DNA from: JAOPZW01 sp963707695
Lineage (GTDB): Bacteria > Actinomycetota > Thermoleophilia > Solirubrobacterales > Solirubrobacteraceae
Reading direction: 5' to 3'
Length of the DNA: 64,000 nucleotides
Assembly (NCBI GenBank): GCA_963707695.1
Contig: CAVPQY010000004.1
Span: 930,001 to 994,000 of the forward strand
Position 1 is the stretch's first letter. Every line of letters starts with the position of its first letter. A model generated the notes under the pieces. The model saw only the letters and a list, made by a program, of their open reading frames with translations, was not told the origin of the DNA and made no database searches. Below are positions 25,042-34,438 of the stretch, in pieces. Made by a program: the position numbers and the translations under genes.

Positions 25042-26671
25042 CTACTCCCACTCGATGGTGCCGGGGGGCTTGCTGGTGATGTCCAGCACCACCCGGTTGA
25101 CCTCCCGCAGCTCGCCGATCATCCGGGCGGCGATCTGCTCGAGCAGGTCGTAGGGCAGGCGGGCCCAGTCGGCGGTCATGGCGTCGTCGGAGGTGACGGC
25201 GCGCAGGACGATGACGTTGCCGTAGGTCCGCTCGTCCCCCTGGACGCCGACGGTGCGGACGTCGGGCAGCACGCAGAAGGACTGCCACAGCTCGCGGTAC
25301 AGCCCGGCCTTGCGGATCTCGTCCTGGAGGATGTGGTCGGCGTCGCGCAGGAGGTCGAGGCGCTGCTTGGTGGCCTCGCCGCCGACGACGCGGATCGCCA
25401 GCCCGGGCCCCGGGAAGGGCTGGCGCCAGACGAGGCGCTCGGGCAGGCCGAGCTCGGCGCCGACGGCGCGGACCTCGTCCTTGAAGAGCGCGCGGAGCGG
25501 CTCGACGAGCTCGAACTCGAGGTCCTCGGGCAGCCCGCCGACGTTGTGGTGGGACTTGATCGTGGCCGCGCCGGTGCCCCCGCCGGACTCGATGACGTCG
25601 GAGTAGAGCGTGCCCTGGACGAGGAACTTCGCCTCGGGCCCGTCGCCGGCGAGGCGGGCGGCCTCCTCCTCGAAGACGCGGATGAACTCGGTGCCGATGA
25701 CCTTGCGCTTGGTCTCCGGGTCGCTGATGCCCTCGAGCTTCCCGAGGAAGCGGTCCTCGGCGTCGACGGCGACGAGCGGCACGTGGAAGCCGTCGCGGAA
25801 GGCGGCGACGACCTGCTCGCCCTCGTTCTTCCGCATGAGCCCGTGGTCGACGAAGATGCAGGTGAGCTGGTCGCCGACCGCGCGGTGGACGAGCATCGCG
25901 GCGACGCTCGAGTCGACCCCGCCGCGAGAGGCCGCAGATGACGCGCCCGTCGCCGACCTGCGCGCGGATGCGCGCGACCTGCTCCTCGACGATCGACGCC
26001 GCCGACCAGGTCAGGTCGCAGCCGCAGACGTCGCCGAGGAACGTCTTGAGGATGTCCTGCCCGAAGGGCGTGTGCACGACCTCGGGGTGGAACTGGATCC
26101 CGTAGAGGCCGCGCTCGACCGACTCGACGGCGGCCACGGGCGACGCGGTGGACGAGGCGAGCGCGGTGAACCCGGGCGGCGGGGCGAAGACCGTGTCGCG
26201 GTGCGACATCCAGCAGGACTGCTCGGCCGGCAGGCCGGCCAGCAGCCGCCCCGGCTCGCGGATCGTCAGCTGCGAGCGGCCGAACTCGCCGACCTCGGCG
26301 CCCTCGACCTTGCCGCCGAGGTCGAGCACGAGCAGCTGCATCCCGTAGCAGATGCCCAGCACCGGGATCCCGAGCTCGAGCAGCTCCCGGTCCAGCCGCG
26401 GCGCGCCTTCGGCGTAGACCGACGCCGGGCCGCCGGAGAGGATGAGCCCCTTGGGCTTGCGCCGCCGCACCTCCTCGACCCCCACGTGGTGGGGCAGCAG
26501 CTCGGAGAAGACGCCGCACTCGCGCACGCGGCGCGCGATGAGCTGGCTGTACTGCCCGCCGTAGTCGAGGACGACGACCTCGTCGACCTGCCGAGGGGCC
26601 TCGACCGGCGCCGGCGCGTCGGCGAGCTCGAGGCCGGCGGTGGCCTCGGTGACGATGCCGTGCTCGCTCAT
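25042..26671 (-). CDS. guaA: GMP synthase, glutamine-hydrolysing (one frameshift)
   Basis: GuaA converts XMP to GMP with ATP and glutamine ammonia. The class I amidotransferase domain (about 30-225) has Cys108 in GICYGMQ and His195/Glu197 in FHPEV. The ATP-pyrophosphatase domain follows, then the C-terminal dimerisation domain ending TIEWE. The frame breaks near 25925, exactly in the invariant PPi-loop SGGVDSS: one extra base follows the Ser codon. Removing it restores the loop and the remaining 284 residues. Since guaA is normally essential for growth without guanine, a sequencing error is the likely cause. An extra ~30-residue N-terminus precedes the domain. guaB3 lies 31 bases upstream. 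Confidence 0.92.
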
Positions 26672-26702
26672 CCGCTGCCGCCCGGCCCGCGCCGCCGCCC
26701 GG

Positions 26703-27968
26703 CTAGTTCGACGAGAGGGCCGGGGCCTTGTCCGCGGACGCCGCCGCCGGCGGCGCGGCCGTGCCGTTCCCGCCCCCGTTGGCGCCGCGGGCGGCGGACC
26801 CGCCGCGCGCCCCCATGCCGACCTGCTGGGCGGTCTGGAGCGCCTTGCCCTCGGTCATGAGCGCGGGGGCGATCATGAGCTCGGCCCGGTTGAACTCGGC
26901 GAGGTCCTTGTAGCCGCACGTCGCCATCGAGGTCCGCAGCGCGCCCATGAGGTTGAACGTGCCGTCGTTCTCGTGCGCGGGCCCGGTCAGGATCTCCTGC
27001 AGCGTGCCGTTCTGGACCGTCTGCACGCGCGCGCCGCGCGGGAGGGACGGGTGGAACGTCGCCATGCCCCAGTGGAAGCCGCGGCCGGGCGCCTCGTAGG
27101 CGCGGGCCAGCGGCGAGCCGATCATCACGGCGTCGGCGCCGCAGGCGATGGCCTTCGACACGTCGCCGCCCGTGCGCATGCCGCCGTCGGCGATGACCTG
27201 GACGTACTCGCCGGTCTCGAGCATGTGCGTCGAGCGCGCGCCGGCGACGTCGGCGATCGCGGTCGCCTGGGGGACGCCCACGCCGAGCACGCCACGAGTG
27301 GTGCAGGCGGCGCCGGGGCCCACGCCCACGAGGACGCCGGCGGCGCCGGTCCGCATGAGGTGCAGGCCGGTGTGGTAGCTCGCGCAGCCGCCGACGACGA
27401 CCGGGACGTCGACCTCGCGGATGAACTCCTTGAGGTTCAGCGGCGTCGAGGTCTGGGAGACGTGCTCGGCCGAGACGACCGTGCCCTGGATGACGAGGAT
27501 GTCGAGGCCGGCCTCGAGCGCCAGGTCGCAGAAGCGCGACACGCGCTGCGGCGTGAGCGACGCGGCGGCGACGACGCCCGGCTCGCTCTTGATCTCCTGG
27601 ATCCGCTGCCGGATGAGCTCGGGCTTGATCGGCTCCTGGTAGATGGCCTGCATCTCCCGGGTCGCCGCGTCCTTGGGCAGCTGCGAGATGCGCTCGAGCT
27701 GGGCGTCGGCGTCCTCGAAGCGCGTCCAGATGCCCTCGAGGTTCAGGACGGCCAGGCCGCCGAGCTTGCCGACGATCCGCGCCGTCTCGGGCGAGACGAC
27801 GCCGTCCATCGCCGAGGCGAGGAGCGGGAGCTCGAAGCGGTAGTCGCCGAGCTTCCAGGAGATGTCGACGTCGTCGGGGTCGCGCGTGCGCCGCGAGGGG
27901 ACGATCGCGACGTCGTCGAAGCCATAGGCGCGGCGGGCCTTCTTCCCGCGGCCGATCTCGATCTCCAT
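26703..27968 (-). CDS. guaB3: GuaB3-family IMP dehydrogenase-like protein
   Basis: A 421-residue (beta/alpha)8 barrel of the IMP dehydrogenase/GMP reductase superfamily. It belongs to the GuaB3 branch common in Actinobacteria and lacks the CBS (Bateman) insert. GGMRTGGDVSKAIACGADAVMIG is the phosphate-binding region and GVGPGAACTTRGV holds the catalytic Cys222 loop. Residues after about 385 are Ala/Gly/Asn-rich and probably disordered. Its product XMP would feed GuaA, which is encoded 31 bases downstream on the same strand. Whether GuaB3 proteins act as IMPDH or GMP reductase varies, so activity is inferred. Confidence 0.92.
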   Translation of the reverse strand: MEIEIGRGKKARRAYGFDDVAIVPSRRTRDPDDVDISWKLGDYRFELPLLASAMDGVVSPETARIVGKLGGLAVLNLEGIWTRFEDADAQLERISQLPKDAATREMQAIYQEPIKPELIRQRIQEIKSEPGVVAAASLTPQRVSRFCDLALEAGLDILVIQGTVVSAEHVSQTSTPLNLKEFIREVDVPVVVGGCASYHTGLHLMRTGAAGVLVGVGPGAACTTRGVLGVGVPQATAIADVAGARSTHMLETGEYVQVIADGGMRTGGDVSKAIACGADAVMIGSPLARAYEAPGRGFHWGMATFHPSLPRGARVQTVQNGTLQEILTGPAHENDGTFNLMGALRTSMATCGYKDLAEFNRAELMIAPALMTEGKALQTAQQVGMGARGGSAARGANGGGNGTAAPPAAASADKAPALSSN

Positions 27969-28074
27969 CAGTGCATCCTAGGGTCGGGGGCGGACGGGAG
28001 GAGGACCTCGAGCGTAGCGCCCGAACGCGCGCGCGACCGGCCGGGTCGCGAACGGCCCGGCCGGGCCGGGCGGC

Positions 28075-29045
28075 CTACGGCACCTCGGCCGGCAGCTCGA
28101 GGCGCTGCACGACCGTCTCGGACCGCAGGCGCTCGACCTCGCGCGGGTCGATGAGGCCGGCGCCGAGGCGCTGGGTCGACTCCGCCCCGCAGGCCACGCC
28201 GAAGCGCAGGCACTCGGCCGGGCGGCTCGCCGCTGTAGCGGGCGGCCACGACCCCGGCCAGGAACGCGTCGCCGCTGCCGACCGGCGCGACGGGCTCGCG
28301 CTCCTCGATCCACACGCGGTGCAGGACGCCCGGGCCGCTGCCGTGCTCCTCGAGGATCGAGGCGACGCAGCCGTCGGGCAGCGTCATGATCGCCTCCTTG
28401 GGCCCGAGCTGGACGAGCTCGCGGACGGCGATCGCCCGGTCCTCCTCGTCGTTGAACTCGTGCCCGACGAGCTCCTCGGCCTCCAGGACGTTCGGGGAGA
28501 TGACGTCGGGCTCGGCCCGGACCGCCAGGCGCATCGGCTCGCCGTCGGCGTCGATGATCGTCGTGACCCCGAGCTTGCGGAGCTCGCGGATGAGCACCGC
28601 GTAGACGCCGGGCTCGACGCCGCGGGGCAGCGAGCCGGCGAACACGACGATGTCCGCGCCGCGCGCGAGGTAGAGCAGCTTGTCGCTGGAAGAGCTCGAC
28701 CTCCGCCGGCGAGACGTGCGGGCCGCGCTCGTTGATCTCGGTCTGCTCGCCGTTGGTCGGGTCGAGCACGGCCGTGTTCGTGCGCGACTCCTCGCGGATG
28801 CGCACGAAGTCGTTGAGGATCGACTCCTCCGTGAGCTGCTCGACGATCCGCGTGCCCGTCGCGCCGCCCGCGAAGCCGGTGGCGATCACGGGCTGGCCGA
28901 GCGTCTTGAGCGTCCGCGCGACGTTCACGCCCTTGCCGCCGGGCATCGTCGTCTGCTCGACCGTCCGGTGACGACGCCCGAGGCGGAAGTTCGGGACGGA
29001 GAGCGACTTGTCGATCGCCGCGTTGAGCGTGACGGTGATGATCAT
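28075..29045 (-). CDS. PfkB-family sugar kinase, 1-phosphofructokinase type (two frameshifts)
   Basis: The N-terminus MIITVTLNAAIDKSLSV, GGKGVNVARTLKTLG and the late APVGSGDAFLAGVVAA (catalytic Asp in GSGD) identify a PfkB carbohydrate kinase of the FruK/LacC branch, which phosphorylates fructose-1-phosphate or tagatose-6-phosphate. As read, the frame is broken near 28690 and near 28236; removing one base at each site restores about 322 residues ending ELPAEVP. The start codon overlaps the stop of the upstream carboxypeptidase gene by 4 bases. Sequencing error is more likely than decay, because all family motifs are intact. Substrate remains unproven. Confidence 0.82.
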
Positions 29046-30327
29046 GCGGCCGTGCGGTGCTCGGGCGGCCCGGGGCGCCGGCGGCGGCGCCTCCGCAGCA
29101 GCAGGAGGTTCAGGCTACCGATCGCGAGCGCGGCCGCGGCCACGAGGACGGCGGTGCGCCAGGCGACCTGCGCCGGCGCGGTCCAGCAGCGACGGGGCCG
29201 GCAGCGACGCGGCGGTCACGAGCGGCACGCGGGCGACGACGCGCCCGCGCCAGCGCAGCTCGACGGTCCCGACGCGCGCGCGCGCCGGCAGCGGGCCGCG
29301 CAGCTGCGACGGGACGCCGACGACCCGCGTGCGCACGGGCTCGCCGCGCCGGACCGTCCGCACGACGGTGCGCTCGGGCACGAGCCCGACCGCGGCGTGG
29401 CCGTCGGCCACGGGCGCCGTCGCCACCGGCCGGCCGGCCCGGACGACCGCGACCCGGCGGTAGCGCGCCAGGCCGTAGCGCAGGAGCGCGAGCGAGTCGG
29501 CGTCGCGGGCGGCGAGCGACGGCTCGCCCAGCACGACGCTCACGACCGTGACCCCGCGCTGCGTCGCCGAGCCGACGAGGACGTAGCCGGCCTGCTGGGT
29601 GTGGCCGGTCTTCACGCCGTCGGCCGGGCCCCAGCGGTCGACGACGGTGTTGCGGTTGACGAGCGTCCGCGGGCGGGCGCCGGAGCGCAGCGTCGCCCGA
29701 CGGCGGTTCGTCACGTCCCGGAAGAACGCGGTTGCGGCGCAGGATGAGCGTGAGCTTGACGAGGTCCCGGGCGCTCGAGCGGTTGCCGGCGCGGTCGAGC
29801 CCGATCGGCGTCGCGTAGTGGGTGTCCGTGAGCCCCAGCTGCCGCGCGCGCGGCGGTTCATGAGCGCGATGAAGCGCGGCTGGGAGCCGCCGACGCGCAC
29901 CGCGAGGGTCTCCGCCGCCTCGTTGGCGCTCGCGAGCAGCAGCGCGCGCAGGAGGTCGGCGACGGTCAGGCGCTCGCCGGCGCTGCAGGCCGGCGGTCGA
30001 CTCGCCCGGGCCGGCGGCGTAGCGCACGACCGTCAGGCGCCGCGCGAGCGGCTCGCGCTCGAGCGTCAGCAGCGCGGTCATGAGCTTCGTGGTCGAGGCG
30101 ATCGCCCGGCGCTGCGCGATGCGCCGCCCGAGGACGACGTCGCCCGTGGCGGGCTCGACGAGGATCGCGGCTGGCGCGCGGACGTCGGGCGCGGCGGCGG
30201 GCGCGGCGCGGGCCTCGGCGGCGAGCGGGCCGGCGAGCGCGGCCGCCGCGCCGGCGAGCGCCGCGACGGCGGCGAGGCGGTGAAGCGCGAGCGGCGTGCG
30301 CCGGGTCGGCGGCGGCGCGGGCCTCAC
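29042..30327 (-). CDS. D-alanyl-D-alanine carboxypeptidase, class A PBP (several frameshifts)
   Basis: A secreted DacA/DacF-like enzyme that trims the last D-Ala from peptidoglycan stem peptides. After a signal peptide (ending about AARAAPA) come the three serine-peptidase motifs: STTK in AIASTTKLM, SAN in LLASANEAAE, and KTG in GVKTGHTQQAG. A beta-rich C-terminal domain and a membrane anchor (VLVAAAALAIGSLNLLLL) end the protein. Shifts are needed near 29985, 29855, 29735 and 29180; most are repaired by dropping one base. GTG start overlaps the stop of the LysM gene, and its own stop overlaps the kinase start. Confidence 0.8.
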
Positions 30328-30663
30328 GGCCGCAGCTTGACCTTCTGGCCCGTCTGCAGGGCCTGCGCGTCGAGCTCCGGGTTCAGCGCCTGGAGCTCGG
30401 AGAGCGGGACGCCGGTGCGCTGCGGCGATCCCGCCGAGGGTGTCGCCCGCCCGCACGCGGTAGGTCCGCCGCGCCTTCCGGCCGGCGCGCTTGGCGGTCG
30501 AGCGCTTCGACGGCGTGCCGGTCGAGCGCTGCTCCGTCTTCGACGAGGAGCCGCCGCCGTCGCCGGTGTTCGACCCCGTGACGACGAGCAGCACGGCGAG
30601 CGCGCACACCACCAGCGCGACGGGCGCCAGCCAGCGGACGGGGTTGCGGTGGGTGCTCGTCAT
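30324..30663 (-). CDS. Membrane-anchored LysM domain protein (one frameshift)
   Basis: A short protein with one transmembrane helix (about 11-29, WLAPVALVVCALAVLLVV), a Ser/Thr/Lys-rich linker and a C-terminal LysM peptidoglycan-binding domain (YRVRAGDTLGGIAA ... GQKVKLRP). The frame breaks near 30430 in the LysM domain and is restored by removing one base, giving about 112 residues. It overlaps the carboxypeptidase start (GTGA), so the two wall-associated proteins are coupled. No catalytic domain is present; it may anchor or target partners to the wall. Confidence 0.75.
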
Positions 30664-30714
30664 CGCGGTGAGGGCAGGATAGGCCGCGTGCGGGCGGGTC
30701 CGGCGTCCTGCTCG

Positions 30715-31694
30715 TCAGGTCGACGAGGCGGGCGCGAGCGCCCAGGCGGCGGCCCGCAGGCGCTCGGCCTCCGCGCGCGCGGCGGTCGCGGGCTCGGCCG
30801 GGCCGGCGGTCGCGTCCTCGTGGGCGCGGACGATGGACCGCGAGGCCGTGACGAGGCCGCCCGCGCGCCCGGGCGCCCAGGCGGGGGCGAGGTCCTCGAC
30901 CCGCCCGCCCTGCGCGCCCACGCCGGGCAGCAGGAAGGGGGCGCGGGGCAGCAGCTCGCGCAGCCGGCCGAGGTGCTCGGGCGCGGTCGCGCCGGCCACG
31001 GCGCCGACGTCCGACAGCGGCCCGTCGTCGCCGTCCTCGCCCTCCCAGCCCGGCCACGAGCCGGGCGACCGCCTCCCAGACCGTCCCGCCGCCGGCGAGC
31101 CGCAGGTCCTGGACGTCGGCGGCGCCGGGGTTCGAGGTGCGCACGAGCACGAAGACGCCGGCCCCGGCCGCGCGGGCGGCCGCGACGAGCACGGCGACCG
31201 CGTCGCGCCCGAGGTAGGGGTTGGCGGTGAAGGCGTCGGCGCCCAGGCCGCGGACCTCGCCGGCCGGCGTCGGCGTCGCGCCGACGAGCGCCTGGCCGTA
31301 CGCCGCGGCCGTCACGTCGATGTCGCCGCGCTTGCCGTCGGCGAGCACGAGCAGGCCCGCGGCGCGCGCGTGCTCGGCCACGGCGGCCATCGCGGCCCAG
31401 CCGGGCGCGCCGAGGCGCTCGAAGCAGGCGAGCTGCGGCTTGACCGCCACGCAGGCGGGACCGGCGGCGTCGATGACGGCGCGGCAGTGGGCCGCGACGA
31501 GGGCCGCCGCGCGGACGGCGGGCGGCTGCGCCGGTCCCGGGTCGGCGTCCGCGAGCCCCGGCCACAGCCGGGCAGGGGTCGGGGTCGAGCCCCAGGACGA
31601 TCTGGCTCTCGCGCTGGTCGACCAGCGCCGCCAGCCGCCGCCCGAAGGACGGGCGATCGGCGGCGCTGGACGGCCGGTGCGCGCCCGCGCTCAT
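30715..31694 (-). CDS. pyrF: Orotidine-5'-phosphate decarboxylase (two frameshifts)
   Basis: PyrF decarboxylates OMP to UMP. This is the longer actinobacterial/type-2 form: SQIVLGLDPDP near the start, VKPQLACFE, and LVLADGKRGDIDVTA with the catalytic Asp-Lys-Asp network, then FTANPYLG and LLPGVGAQGG for phosphate binding. The frame shifts near 31575 and 31060; dropping one base at each restores about 325 residues. As pyrF is needed for pyrimidine synthesis, errors in the sequence are more likely than loss. It lies between the LysM gene and the HU gene on the same strand, but a gap of 51 bases and another of 28 bases leave operon structure open. Confidence 0.88.
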
Positions 31695-31722
31695 GGGCGG
31701 GCGCTGGACGACGGGTGTGGCG

Positions 31723-31998
31723 TCAGCCGTTGACGGCCTTCTTCAGGCCGGAGCCCGCGGTGAAGCGGGGGACGCGCGAGGCCGAGATCTGGATCGGCTC
31801 GCCCGTCCGCGGGTGGACGCCCTGGCGCGCGCCGCGCTCGGCGACGTGGAACTTCCCGAACCCGGAGAACGTCACGTCGCTGCCGCGCTGCAGCGTCTCC
31901 TGGATCGTGTCGAGCACCGCGTCGACCGCGGCGGTGGCCTCCTTCTTGGGGAGGTCGCTCCGGCTTGCGACCTGGTCGACGAACTCGGACTTCGTCAC
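31723..31998 (-). CDS. hup: HU-family DNA-binding protein
   Basis: A 91-residue nucleoid protein of normal length. It starts MTKSEFVDQVA, has the dimerisation helices, SGFGKFHVAERGARQG and the DNA-clamping beta-arm with RTGEPIQI, and ends SGLKKAVNG. It lacks the long Lys-rich tail found in mycobacterial HupB. GTG start with AGGAGG about 9 bases upstream, one of the few clear ribosome binding sites in the window, as expected for a highly expressed gene. Confidence 0.97.
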   Translation of the reverse strand: MTKSEFVDQVASRSDLPKKEATAAVDAVLDTIQETLQRGSDVTFSGFGKFHVAERGARQGVHPRTGEPIQISASRVPRFTAGSGLKKAVNG

Positions 31999-32034
31999 TG
32001 TGGGGCTCCTCCTGGTGAGGTTCGGTGTCGGGCG

Positions 32035-32040
32035 AAGCTA
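32035..32040 (-). promoter_or_regulatory. Candidate -10 box (TAGCTT) for the HU gene
   Basis: TAGCTT on the minus strand lies 36 bases before the HU start and would give a ~30-base leader that includes the AGGAGG ribosome binding site. No clear -35 box was seen. The remainder of 31999-32176 shows no convincing gene. Confidence 0.35.
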
Positions 32041-32176
32041 TCAACGGAGTCGGACCGGATGGGCCGCGATCCCCCGTCCTGCCTCATGTTCCACGGCGCC
32101 GGCGACCTCAATCCCGAGCTTCGGGACGACCCGGACGACGACGCCGAGCGCGGCAGTCTGCCGCCTCGGGCGGACG

Positions 32177-32497
32177 TCACGTCGCGCGGTCGAGCCCGGC
32201 GACGGCCAGCGCGGCGGCCAGGTCGGCCCGCAGGAGACCGGGCAGGACCGGCCCGCCGACGCGGGCGAGCGCCGCCGGGCCGGGGCCGCCGTCCGTCCCC
32301 GGCGCGCGCACGACGACGACGCCGGCGGGCGGGTCGCCGGGAGCGGCCGCGGCGCCGGCGAGGGCGGCGTCGCCCTCGACCAGGGCGCCGCGGGCGTCGA
32401 CGAGCGCGGCGGCGTCGAGGCCCGGCGTCAGCACGGCCAGGCGCGCGAGCGCGGCGGCCGCGGGCGATCCGGGCGGGGCGGGCGCGTCGGGCGTCAT
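32177..32497 (-). CDS. Small hypothetical protein
   Basis: A 106-residue Ala/Gly/Pro-rich protein with no signal peptide or membrane segment. A pattern of short hydrophobic strands (AALVDARGALVEGD, AGVVVVRAPG) is reminiscent of Roadblock/LC7 or similar small alpha-beta folds, but I do not recognise the family. ATG start at 32497 is divergent from the small membrane protein at 32520, with only 22 bases between starts. Codon bias fits a real gene, but short high-GC frames are common by chance. Confidence 0.5.
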   Translation of the reverse strand: MTPDAPAPPGSPAAAALARLAVLTPGLDAAALVDARGALVEGDAALAGAAAAPGDPPAGVVVVRAPGTDGGPGPAALARVGGPVLPGLLRADLAAALAVAGLDRAT

Positions 32498-32519
32498 GGC
32501 CGCCTGGGACGATACGCGG

Positions 32520-32660
32520 GTGCAGGTCTCGCGCATCCCGTGGCTCGTCACCGTCCTCGCCTGCGCCGTCGCGGCGGTGCTCCTGCTCGTCTCGGGCTAC
32601 CAGGGCTATGCCGCGGTGCTCGTGGCGGTCGGCGCATCGGCGGCGATCAACCTGACCTGA
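32520..32660 (+). CDS. Small membrane protein upstream of ltrA-like gene
   Basis: A 46-residue protein, mostly two hydrophobic segments (WLVTVLACAVAAVLLLVSGY and AAVLVAVGASAAINLT). GTG start. The stop overlaps the ATG of the LtrA-like gene by one base, which suggests coupled translation. No family is recognised; a role with the neighbouring membrane protein is only guessed from the overlap. Confidence 0.5.
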   Translation: MQVSRIPWLVTVLACAVAAVLLLVSGYQGYAAVLVAVGASAAINLT

Positions 32661-33820
32661 TGACGCGCCGGGCGCCCGAGGAGCCCGTCCGGGTCTCGAG
32701 CCTCGAGCTCTTCTTCGACCTCGTCTTCGTCTTCACCGTCACGCAGCTGACGACGGTCCTCGTCGACCGCCCGGACCTCGCGGGGCTCGCGCGCGTCGTG
32801 ATCGTCCTGGCGCTCGTCTTCTACATGTACGGCGGCTACGCCTGGCTGACCAACGCGATCGCCGTCGACCGGACGGGCCACCGCCTGCTGCTGCTGGGCG
32901 GGATGGGCGGCTTCCTCGTGCTGGCCCTGACGATCCCGGCCGACTTCGACGGCGCCGGCGCGACCTTCGGGGTGGCCTACGTCTTCGTCGTCGCGCTGCA
33001 CGCCGGGCTCTTCACCCGGGCGCGCTCCGCGTCGGCCGTGCAGGCCATCCTCGCGCTGGCGCCCTCGAACCTCGGCGCGGCGCTCCTCGTCCTCGCGGGC
33101 GGCATCGCCGGCGGCGACGCGCAGTGGGTGCTCTGGGGCGCCGCCGTCGTCCTGGAGTGGGTGGCGCCGCGGCTGCGGGCCGTCGGGCGCTTCGACGTCG
33201 CGCCGGGCCACTTCGTGGAGCGCCATGGCCTCGTCGTCATCGTCGCGCTCGGGGAGTCGGTCGTCGCGGTGGGCATCGGCGCCGAGGGCCTGCCCGTCGA
33301 CGCGGCGCTGGTCGGCGTGGCGCTGCTCGGCCTGGCCCTGAGCGCGCTGCTGTGGTGGACGTACTTCTCCGACGAGGAGGAGCTCGCCCCGGCCCTGGCG
33401 GCCGTCGACGGCGAGCACCGCGCGCGCACGGCGCTGCGCGCCTTCGGCGACGCCCACGTCGCGCTGCTGCTGGCCATCATCGTCGTGTCGGCGGCGATCA
33501 AGAAGACGATCGGGCACGCCGGCGATCCCCTCGACTGGCCCGTCGCCGCCGGCTTCGCGCTGGGCGTCAGCGGCTTCCTGCTGGCCGACGTCGGCTTCCG
33601 CCGGCTCCTCGGCCTCCGGGCGCCCGACCGGCTCCGGGTGCTGGCCGCCGCGGCCGCGCCGCTCGCCATCCCGCTCGGCGGCGCCGTCGCGTCGGCCGCG
33701 GAGCTCGCGGCGCTCGTCGCGCTGCTCGCCGCGGCGCTGTGGGCGGAGGGCCGGGTGGCGGCTAGCCCCCGCCGGCGAGCCGGGCCACGAGAGCCCGCGC
33801 CGCTCGGCCGCGGTGGCTGA
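32660..33820 (+). CDS. Low temperature requirement protein A (LtrA) family membrane protein
   Basis: A 386-residue integral membrane protein with about ten helices. The N-terminal RVSSLELFFDLVFVFTVTQL and later FVERHGLVVIVALGESVVAVG are hallmark segments of the LtrA family, named for a Listeria gene needed for growth in the cold; the biochemical function is not established. ATG start overlaps the stop of the small membrane protein. The last 59 bases overlap the convergent rdgB gene. Confidence 0.88.
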   Translation: MTRRAPEEPVRVSSLELFFDLVFVFTVTQLTTVLVDRPDLAGLARVVIVLALVFYMYGGYAWLTNAIAVDRTGHRLLLLGGMGGFLVLALTIPADFDGAGATFGVAYVFVVALHAGLFTRARSASAVQAILALAPSNLGAALLVLAGGIAGGDAQWVLWGAAVVLEWVAPRLRAVGRFDVAPGHFVERHGLVVIVALGESVVAVGIGAEGLPVDAALVGVALLGLALSALLWWTYFSDEEELAPALAAVDGEHRARTALRAFGDAHVALLLAIIVVSAAIKKTIGHAGDPLDWPVAAGFALGVSGFLLADVGFRRLLGLRAPDRLRVLAAAAAPLAIPLGGAVASAAELAALVALLAAALWAEGRVAASPRRRAGPREPAPLGRGG

Positions 33821-34334
33821 TCGCGGCCTTCTCGGCGGGCGCCAGCTCCGCCATCGTGCGGCCGTCGGGGACGTCGTCGGGCAGGAAGGCCGGGTCGTAC
33901 CCGAAGCCCCCCGCGCCACGCGGCGCCTCCGCCAGCCGGCCGGTGCAGCGGCCCTCGACGACGTGCTCGGTCCCGTCCGGGGCGACGTAGGCCAGCGCGC
34001 AGACGTAGGCGAGCGGGCTGCCCGCGGGCGCCTCGCGCAGGAGCTTGGCGAGGTTCTCCTCGTCCGTGGCGTCCTCGCCGGCGTAGCGCGCCGACCGCAC
34101 GCCCGGGCGCCCGCCGAGCGCCGCGGCCTCGATGCCGGAGTCGTCGGCGATCGCCGGCCGGCCGAGCGCGCTCGCCGCGGCGCGGGCCTTGCCGAGCGCG
34201 TTCTCGGCGAAGGTCGCGCCCGTCTCGGGCGGCAGGACCACGTCGGCGGGCAGCGGCTCCACCCGGTGCGGGGCCATGAGGCCGTCGAGCTCGCGGACCT
34301 TGTGCGCATTGCGCGTGGCCAGGACGAGCCTCAT
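33762..34334 (-). CDS. rdgB: Non-canonical purine NTP pyrophosphatase (XTP/dITP diphosphatase)
   Basis: A 190-residue house-cleaning enzyme that hydrolyses dITP, ITP and XTP. It begins MRLVLATRNAHKVREL, has TFAENALGKARAAA, ADDSGIEAAALGG for metal binding, and GGFGYDPAFLP with SHRGRAARAL near the C-terminus. Length is normal. ATG 34334 is set by the invariant MxLVLATxN start. It follows rph by 104 bases on the minus strand, the common murI-rph-rdgB order. Confidence 0.95.
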   Translation of the reverse strand: MRLVLATRNAHKVRELDGLMAPHRVEPLPADVVLPPETGATFAENALGKARAAASALGRPAIADDSGIEAAALGGRPGVRSARYAGEDATDEENLAKLLREAPAGSPLAYVCALAYVAPDGTEHVVEGRCTGRLAEAPRGAGGFGYDPAFLPDDVPDGRTMAELAPAEKAAISHRGRAARALVARLAGGG

Positions 34335-34438
34335 GCGGCCGGCCTCATGGCGCGGGCCTGGCGGCGGCGGCGCACCCCCACCGCACCCGACCGTCGCCGC
34401 AGCGAACCCGGACCTCGGCGCGCGCCATGCGGCGGCCG

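Noticed and set aside
24921..25050. Inverted repeat (about TGGGAGTCAGTTCCCGG and its partner near 25036) as mobile element ends
   Set aside because: One arm lies within the guaA coding end, matches are imperfect, and no transposase or target duplication is present.
25900..25940. Programmed frameshift in guaA
   Set aside because: No slippery heptamer or downstream structure is evident, the break hits the invariant SGGVDS loop, and many other genes here show similar one-base insertions.
31999..32176. A 61-residue minus-strand frame upstream of the HU gene
   Set aside because: It lacks a recognisable motif, overlaps the HU promoter and ribosome binding site, and has biased composition.
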